NCBI GenBank assembly: GCA_030609625.1
Contig: JAUWBX010000053.1
Span: forward strand, 1-8,238
Origin: Phycisphaerae bacterium
GTDB lineage: Bacteria > Planctomycetota > Phycisphaerae > Sedimentisphaerales > Anaerobacaceae
DNA: 8,238 bases
Reading direction: 5' to 3'
The notes under the pieces were generated by a model. That model ran no database searches and had not been told where the DNA came from. It saw only the letters and a list, made by a program, of their open reading frames with translations. Below, one piece after another: positions 4,325 through 8,238 of the stretch. Position numbers and translations under genes: made by a program. Positions within the stretch are counted from its first letter, which is position 1, and each line of letters begins with the position of its first letter.

Positions 4325-4978
4325 CTACTGTTGAGCCGTATTCTGTAGATACTCGACTATCTTGTGTACGTGCGTTGATGGATTACAGTCTCTTAGATCT
4401 TCAGCGTCATTATGCTGCTCGTTCAACACCTCCTTGGAATGCCTGATTGCGTCGCTGGTTTTTGGATAAACAACATTGAATATTGTGGTATCGCTCTCAC
4501 TATAAGCAGAGTGCTCTCGCCTTAATGCAGATTTGGCATCTCGGCTTCTACTGAAAGGAGCACTGGTTTTCCTAAAGTGCAATATATACCAATACTCAAA
4601 ACATGGATTGCTCAAAATAACTTCCAACTTATTATCTTTTGCCTTGCTTACAGCGTTTGCGAGGGATTCATGTGGTGTAGGAGCTTCAACATCAATCACA
4701 CAATATATTACTTCATATTCGGTTTTTGTCAGGCTCTTGCTTGCAATCTGTTTTCTTTCTTCTCTCCTCGCAATTGCACGATTCACAACAGTAATAGGAG
4801 CACCGCCTTCCCCAACAATCTCAACGTCCACCATTATCAGCCGCAATGTTTCTTTTAATGCATTGAAATATATTGGCTCAGTCTTTTTGCCCTCACAAAC
4901 AATAAGGATACTTTTGCGAGGTTCCTTAGATGCTTCTTTACGCTCGTAATCTATATTTCTTTGTTTTCTACTAACCAT
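4325..4978 (-). CDS. rloB: RloB-family protein (putative Toprim-like effector of an RloAB/AbiL-type pair)
   Basis: A 217-residue protein with RloB-family (Pfam RloB) hallmarks: SILIVCEGKKTEPIYF at 23-38, YCVIDVEAP at 92-100, SNPCFEYWYILHF at 123-135 and NPSTHVHKIVEYL at 199-211. The order EG (E29) then D-x-E (D96, E98) resembles the acidic residues of Toprim nuclease folds, here D-V-E rather than the classical D-x-D. This suggests, but does not prove, a metal-dependent nuclease. In AbiL-type pairs a RloB protein accompanies an AAA ATPase, which fits the overlapping gene upstream. ATG 4978 overlaps the rloA stop by 8 bases, indicating translational coupling. A TTG at 4987 would add three residues and is less likely. 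The basic N-terminus (SRKQRNIDYERKEASKEPRK) may bind nucleic acid. AT-rich composition and the adjacent insertion sequence suggest transfer. Confidence 0.85.
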   Translation of the reverse strand: MVSRKQRNIDYERKEASKEPRKSILIVCEGKKTEPIYFNALKETLRLIMVDVEIVGEGGAPITVVNRAIARREERKQIASKSLTKTEYEVIYCVIDVEAPTPHESLANAVSKAKDNKLEVILSNPCFEYWYILHFRKTSAPFSRSRDAKSALRREHSAYSESDTTIFNVVYPKTSDAIRHSKEVLNEQHNDAEDLRDCNPSTHVHKIVEYLQNTAQQ

Positions 4979-6254
4979 CCAGTTCAAATGCCTTTATGAT
5001 TGGGATGGCTCCGTACCTACCGGCTAAATATCCCTTTTGCATTGCTTCACCTTTCCTCGGTTTGTAATCTGACAACGGAGATAAACGGGTACTGCTATGC
5101 TCATCCTTCTCGGTAAACCATATCTGATCTCGTCTGAATAATTCAGGATCGAGTAATGTCGTATCATGCGTGGCGAAAACTAACTGTGCTCCACTTTCGC
5201 TAATCTCCGTATTCTGAATAAATTTGATTAATTGTTGAACGAGATGTGGATGTAAACTTGCTTCAATTTCATCAACTAATAAGGTCATTCCCTCAAGAAT
5301 AGCTAATAACCAAGGACCTGCAAGTTCAAAAAAGCGTCTGGTTCCGTCTGATTCTTCGAGAGGTGAAAAATGTATATCTTTACCGGTTGGTTCGGCTCGA
5401 TGAATAAATTCTATTCTAATTGCTAAATCTTTCAAAATCTTATTGCGAATTTCTTCCGGCGTATCTGGTGGGAATTCGAATTCTTCAATGTCAATCTCTT
5501 CTTTTCTAATATTTATCCCGTGTATTCCGAAATCAGCACGCCGCATCATCTCATTTATATAAGCATAAGAGATTTCTTTCCATTCCTTATCTTTTTCGTC
5601 TCCCGTCAACATTCCAAATGTTATTGCTGGTGTTCGCTCTGAAGGTCGAATAATTCGGACTTTTTCTGAAAACCATTCGTAAACATTAGTTAATTGTTTA
5701 TTATTCCATTGTGCCCCTGCAGAAAGAAGTAAAACGTTATTTATGGCCCTATCTTTTAACTTTTCTTTTTCTCCTTTTAGGTAAGAGCCAAAATTCCAAT
5801 CGGTTTTGCCCGTTTTCTTGTCAAACTTTCTTTCAAACCAAGTCTGTGCTATGTCTCTTGACCGGCCTTTAGGATATGCATAAAGCCATTCGTCACAAAT
5901 TCTCTCGGTGGTAGCAGTAAAGCCATATTGGTAACGAACTTCTCCGTGGAAAAAGGTAACCTCAAAAGAACTTGGTTCCTTGCTGTGTTTATCATCCAAC
6001 TTAAAGGGTGTTACAGGTAGTTTTTCTCCATGTCCAGCTTGTTTTGTAATAATTTGCTGCATTGTAGAAAAAGCCCTGATCAGATTGCTTTTTCCCGATG
6101 CATTTGGGCCGTAGATACCAGTTGCTTTCAGTAGTCGCAATTTACCCTGCTCCACACAATTATCGTCCAGTTCTGTATCTTTGCTTGCAACAAGACTAAG
6201 CGTCTGTTCTTCGCGAAAAGATCTATAATTGCCTACTCTAAATTCAACTAACAT
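4971..6254 (-). CDS. rloA: RloA-like AAA/ABC-type ATPase (COG1106 class), sensor/motor of an RloAB pair
   Basis: A 427-residue cytoplasmic ATPase of the AAA_15/AAA_21 (ABC/SMC-like) type. The N-terminus MLVEFRVGNYRSFREEQTLSLVAS is the usual family opening. Walker A is GPNASGKS (49-56). A signature-like segment ESDGTRRFFEL (301-311) precedes Walker B LLVDEIEASLHP (325-336, D328 E329), with H363 (FATHDTTLLD) as the switch histidine. The closing YLAGRYGAIP is also typical of the family. The middle (about 110-290) is the divergent insert between ATPase halves. AAGGGG (6266-6261) lies 6 bases before ATG 6254. It is the first gene of a two-gene unit with rloB (8-base overlap). In related systems such an ATPase senses infection and controls the partner effector; the trigger here is unknown. 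Two hand-counted 60-base samples give 22 G+C in rloA (5701-5760) against 41 in the DUF5060 gene (1621-1680), in line with foreign origin. Confidence 0.9.
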   Translation of the reverse strand: MLVEFRVGNYRSFREEQTLSLVASKDTELDDNCVEQGKLRLLKATGIYGPNASGKSNLIRAFSTMQQIITKQAGHGEKLPVTPFKLDDKHSKEPSSFEVTFFHGEVRYQYGFTATTERICDEWLYAYPKGRSRDIAQTWFERKFDKKTGKTDWNFGSYLKGEKEKLKDRAINNVLLLSAGAQWNNKQLTNVYEWFSEKVRIIRPSERTPAITFGMLTGDEKDKEWKEISYAYINEMMRRADFGIHGINIRKEEIDIEEFEFPPDTPEEIRNKILKDLAIRIEFIHRAEPTGKDIHFSPLEESDGTRRFFELAGPWLLAILEGMTLLVDEIEASLHPHLVQQLIKFIQNTEISESGAQLVFATHDTTLLDPELFRRDQIWFTEKDEHSSTRLSPLSDYKPRKGEAMQKGYLAGRYGAIPIIKAFELDG

Positions 6255-6498
6255 TTGTTTCCCCTTATAATATAAAGGCGAATTTCGCAGAGTTCTTGCG
6301 CATATTGACTTTATTTTCTATTTTGCACCCAATTTAAAATATCGGATAAAATAGGCTACTGCAAGAGTATTTCTAAGCACAAACGAAAAAAATCTGCAAA
6401 ATCAGCATTTAACCCCCCCAAAACCTCAATTCCCGCCAAAAATTTCGTATCTCTTATCTCCCTTCGGCTGCGCACCTTGGGCACAAGCTCAGGGCAGG
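6255..6498. promoter_or_regulatory. Intergenic region upstream of rloAB with a GCGAA-T-TTCGC palindrome
   Basis: 244 bases between rloA and the response-regulator gene, both on the minus strand. It holds the rloA ribosome-binding site (AAGGGG, 6266-6261), an 11-base palindrome GCGAATTTCGC (6278-6288) placed 24 bases before the start codon where an operator could lie, the AAATCTGC repeat (6390-6405) and the split CCTTCGGCT repeat (6460-6500). I could not identify a convincing -35/-10 pair. No terminator was seen after the regulator gene, so read-through into rloAB is possible. Confidence 0.4.
6390..6405 (+). repeat. Short dispersed repeat, copy 2 (AAATCTGCAAAATCAG)
   Basis: Matches 262-277 at 15 of 16 positions and has the same orientation. 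See that entry for the shared context. Confidence 0.5.
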
Positions 6499-6500
6499 CT
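6460..6500 (+). repeat. Dispersed intergenic repeat, copy 2, split by 13 bases
   Basis: CCCTTCGGCTGCGC (6460-6473) and GCTCAGGGCAGGC (6487-6499) correspond to the two halves of the copy at 200-224. The 13 bases between them (ACCTTGGGCACAA) are absent from copy 1. The repeat runs into the stop codon of the response regulator (6499-6501), so it abuts or partly supplies the gene's end. Confidence 0.6.
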
Positions 6501-7863
6501 ACAGATTATATTCCTTTATCTTTCTATATAGCGTTCTTTCGCCGATGCCTAAGATTTTTGCAGCCTTTTCTCGGTTGCCTTTTGTTTTGGCCAATGTATC
6601 TGTAATGGCCTGCTTTTCAAGTTCGTCCAGTGGCAGACCTACCAAACCGGTTGCCGTGCCGGTAGCCGGGGCTAATTGCCGTCTCTGTGCTATTTCAGGC
6701 GGAATGTCGGCTACATCGAGTTTGTTATGGTCGCACATTACAACCATTGTCCTGATACAGTTTAGAAGCTGACGAATGTTGCCGGGCCAATCATAGCTTG
6801 AAAGGATTGTCTGCGCGGCATCGGTTATACCTGTAACTTTGGAGCCGACCTCTACGGCGGCTTCTTTGATAAAATACTCAATGAGTTCGGGTATATCTTC
6901 CGCCCTGTCGCGCAGGGCCGGCAGAGAAATGTTTACGCCTTTGATTCTAAAGTATAAATCCTGTCTGAATTTTTTCTCTTCTATAAGCTTAGTCAGAATC
7001 TGGTTGGTTGCGCTAATGATTCGGACATCGACCACGGTCTGTTTGTTCGAGCCGACCGGAATAACGATGCCATCCTCGATGACGCGCAGCAGCTTGGCCT
7101 GGGAACTCATTGACATATCGCCGATTTCATCTAAAAACAATGTCCCTTTGTCCGTTAGCTCAAACAGCCCCTTTCTGTCATTGGCTGCGCCGGTAAAGGC
7201 TCCTTTGGTGTGGCCGAACAGTTCGCTCTCTAATAAAGTTTCGGTCAGGCCGGCACAGTTTACCGGCTTAAAAGATTTATCCCAGCGCAGTGAATTGAAG
7301 TGAATCGCTCTTGCCAACAGCTCCTTGCCCGTTCCGGATTGGCCTTCAATCAGGACGGATATATTGGTCGGCGCCACGCGCCGCAGGGTCTCGAATATAC
7401 CCTCAATCAGGGGATTCCTGCCCCACACACCCTCAAACTCGAACTGTCCTTTGTCTGTTTTTTGTGTTCGTCGTTGAGTTGCAGCCGAGACTTTTTGGGC
7501 GGCCTGGGCCACAAGTGTGCGAAGCTGGCCAATGTCAATCGGCTTGGCAAGATAATCGTATGCCCCCCGCTTTATGGCTTCCTTACAAGTCTCGATGGTC
7601 GCGTAGGCGGTTATTAAAATAACTTCCGTTTTGTCATTTTGCTTCCTGACTTCTTCGAGTATGGCCAGTCCGTCGATGTTACCGCCCAATTTCAAATCGG
7701 TAACAACGACATCGACCTGCCGGCTGCGCACAATCTCCAGCGCGTCTTTTCCGGTATAGACAGCGATTGCCTTTGTACACAATTTTTCAAGCGCTTCGGC
7801 AATTCCATCCGCATGGTCGCGCTCATCGTCAACAACCAGGATTATATTTGCCTTTTGCTTCAA
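6499..7863 (-). CDS. NtrC-family sigma-54-dependent response regulator
   Basis: A complete 454-residue transcription activator. The receiver domain (about 5-120) has the acidic pair D12-D13, phospho-acceptor D56 (VVVTDLKLG), T85 and K107 (LAKP). The AAA+ domain (about 145-385) has Walker A GQSGTGKE (174-181), the sigma-54-contacting GAFTGA loop (221-226), Walker B TLFLDE (241-246) and arginines R300 and R306 in the FRQDLYFRI region. A Fis-type helix-turn-helix closes the protein (about 418-449, GNREKAAKILGIGERTLYRKIK). It would bind enhancer sites and open sigma-54 promoters after phosphorylation, probably by the kinase encoded 12 bases upstream. The start is TTG, forced by a stop four codons upstream and supported by a GAGG site. 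No membrane segments. The order REC-AAA-HTH and length are standard. Which NtrC subtype and which targets cannot be told. Confidence 0.95.
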   Translation of the reverse strand: MKQKANIILVVDDERDHADGIAEALEKLCTKAIAVYTGKDALEIVRSRQVDVVVTDLKLGGNIDGLAILEEVRKQNDKTEVILITAYATIETCKEAIKRGAYDYLAKPIDIGQLRTLVAQAAQKVSAATQRRTQKTDKGQFEFEGVWGRNPLIEGIFETLRRVAPTNISVLIEGQSGTGKELLARAIHFNSLRWDKSFKPVNCAGLTETLLESELFGHTKGAFTGAANDRKGLFELTDKGTLFLDEIGDMSMSSQAKLLRVIEDGIVIPVGSNKQTVVDVRIISATNQILTKLIEEKKFRQDLYFRIKGVNISLPALRDRAEDIPELIEYFIKEAAVEVGSKVTGITDAAQTILSSYDWPGNIRQLLNCIRTMVVMCDHNKLDVADIPPEIAQRRQLAPATGTATGLVGLPLDELEKQAITDTLAKTKGNREKAAKILGIGERTLYRKIKEYNL

Positions 7864-7869
7864 ATTGAT

Positions 7870-7875
7870 ACCTCA
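7870..7875 (-). promoter_or_regulatory. Ribosome-binding site deciding the TTG start of the response regulator
   Basis: On the minus strand TGAGGT (7875-7870) is followed by ATCAAT and then TTG at 7863. It lies entirely in the 12-base gap after the kinase stop, and its TGA is the in-frame stop that excludes any longer version of the regulator. Confidence 0.8.
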
Positions 7876-8238
7876 TTAGGCCTGGATAGGTAGTCTTATA
7901 GTGAATGATGTCCCTTTGCCCGGCTCACTGTGAACTTGTATCGTACCATTATGTGCCTCGACAATCTTTTTTGCTGTCGGCAGACCTAGGCCGCTTCCCC
8001 GCGGCCGAGACGAGTAATAAGCATCGAAGATGTGCGGCAATCTGTCCGGAGCAATGCCGCTGCCGGTATCGTTGATTTGAATGATTGCATCATTTTGTTG
8101 CCGGTCTGTTCTTATCATCAGGTCTCCGCCCTCGCTCATAGCCTGCTGGGCGTTAATAAACAGGTTCAATACCACCTGTTTTAACATATCCGTGTCAACC
8201 TTGCAAATGAGCGGTTTTTTATGCAAGCCCTGGCGAAT
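7876..8238 (-). CDS. Sensor histidine kinase, C-terminal ATPase domain (partial)
   Basis: The last 120 residues of a histidine kinase; the frame stays open to the window edge (a TTG at 8226 is not a real start). The fragment is a HATPase_c domain with N-box NLFINAQQAM (N25, N29 of the visible part), G1-box NDTGSGIAPD, F-box IFDAYYSSRPRG and G2-box GSGLGLPTAKKIVEAH. The phosphorylated histidine, the dimerisation helices and any sensor or membrane domain lie outside. The order and the serine-rich F-box followed by RGSGLGL resemble NtrB/ZraS-type kinases. It is followed after 12 bases by an NtrC-type regulator, so the two are almost certainly a cognate pair in one transcript. Confidence 0.95.
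   Translation of the reverse strand: MRQGLHKKPLICKVDTDMLKQVVLNLFINAQQAMSEGGDLMIRTDRQQNDAIIQINDTGSGIAPDRLPHIFDAYYSSRPRGSGLGLPTAKKIVEAHNGTIQVHSEPGKGTSFTIRLPIQA

Noticed and set aside
4533..4949. Plus-strand reading frames opposite rloB.
   Set aside because: Hydrophobic, low-similarity shadows. The minus strand has the RloB motifs and a start coupled to rloA.
6839..7622. Several plus-strand frames opposite the response regulator.
   Set aside because: They are antisense shadows of the conserved AAA+ and receiver domains, with no ribosome-binding sites or recognisable domains.

Overview
The window looks like chromosomal sequence from a Planctomycetota-type bacterium, probably Phycisphaerae-like. 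This rests on a secreted DUF5060/glycoside-hydrolase-like protein of a kind common in that group, on dispersed intergenic repeats (a CCTTCGGCT..GCTCAGG repeat and an AAATCTGC-AAATCAG repeat), and on a minus-strand repeat whose conceptual translation contains a KPN-x4-QMN pattern that I recall from planctomycete genomes. No rRNA, tRNA or other decisive marker is present, so this is a working inference.

Layout. Positions 1-124 hold the C-terminal end of an unidentified plus-strand gene, closed by a good intrinsic terminator (148-177). After a repeat-containing gap with a plausible promoter, a monocistronic plus-strand gene (367-2172) encodes a 601-residue exported protein with an N-terminal DUF5060 module, a barrel-like glycosidase domain with two candidate catalytic glutamates, and a C-terminal beta domain. 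An 811-base gene-free stretch (2173-2983) follows. Its first part is a repeat island with two diverged units of equal length on the minus strand and GGGTTTG runs. The rest is AT-rich with short hairpins and a 13-base direct repeat. A full-length IS3-family insertion sequence (2984-4255) comes next. Both reading frames and both terminal inverted repeats are present, with a GGGAAAT heptamer in the orfA/orfB overlap and a perfect 15-bp palindrome at the end of orfB.

The most interesting cargo is a minus-strand two-gene operon (6254 to 4325): an ABC-type AAA ATPase of the RloA/COG1106 class, overlapping by 8 bases a 217-residue RloB-family protein. This pairing resembles the AbiL abortive-infection pair and, in architecture, the PARIS (AriA/AriB) ATPase plus Toprim-nuclease systems. 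It is AT-richer than the neighbouring genes, abuts an insertion sequence, and has no restriction-modification genes beside it in this window. It is therefore a good candidate for a stand-alone horizontally acquired anti-phage module. Its specificity cannot be read from sequence.

The right end (6499-8238, minus strand) is a two-component system: the ATPase half of a sensor histidine kinase, cut by the window edge, followed 12 bases later by a complete NtrC-type sigma-54-dependent response regulator that starts at TTG behind a clear GAGG ribosome-binding site. No sigma-54 promoter could be found in the window, so its targets are unknown.
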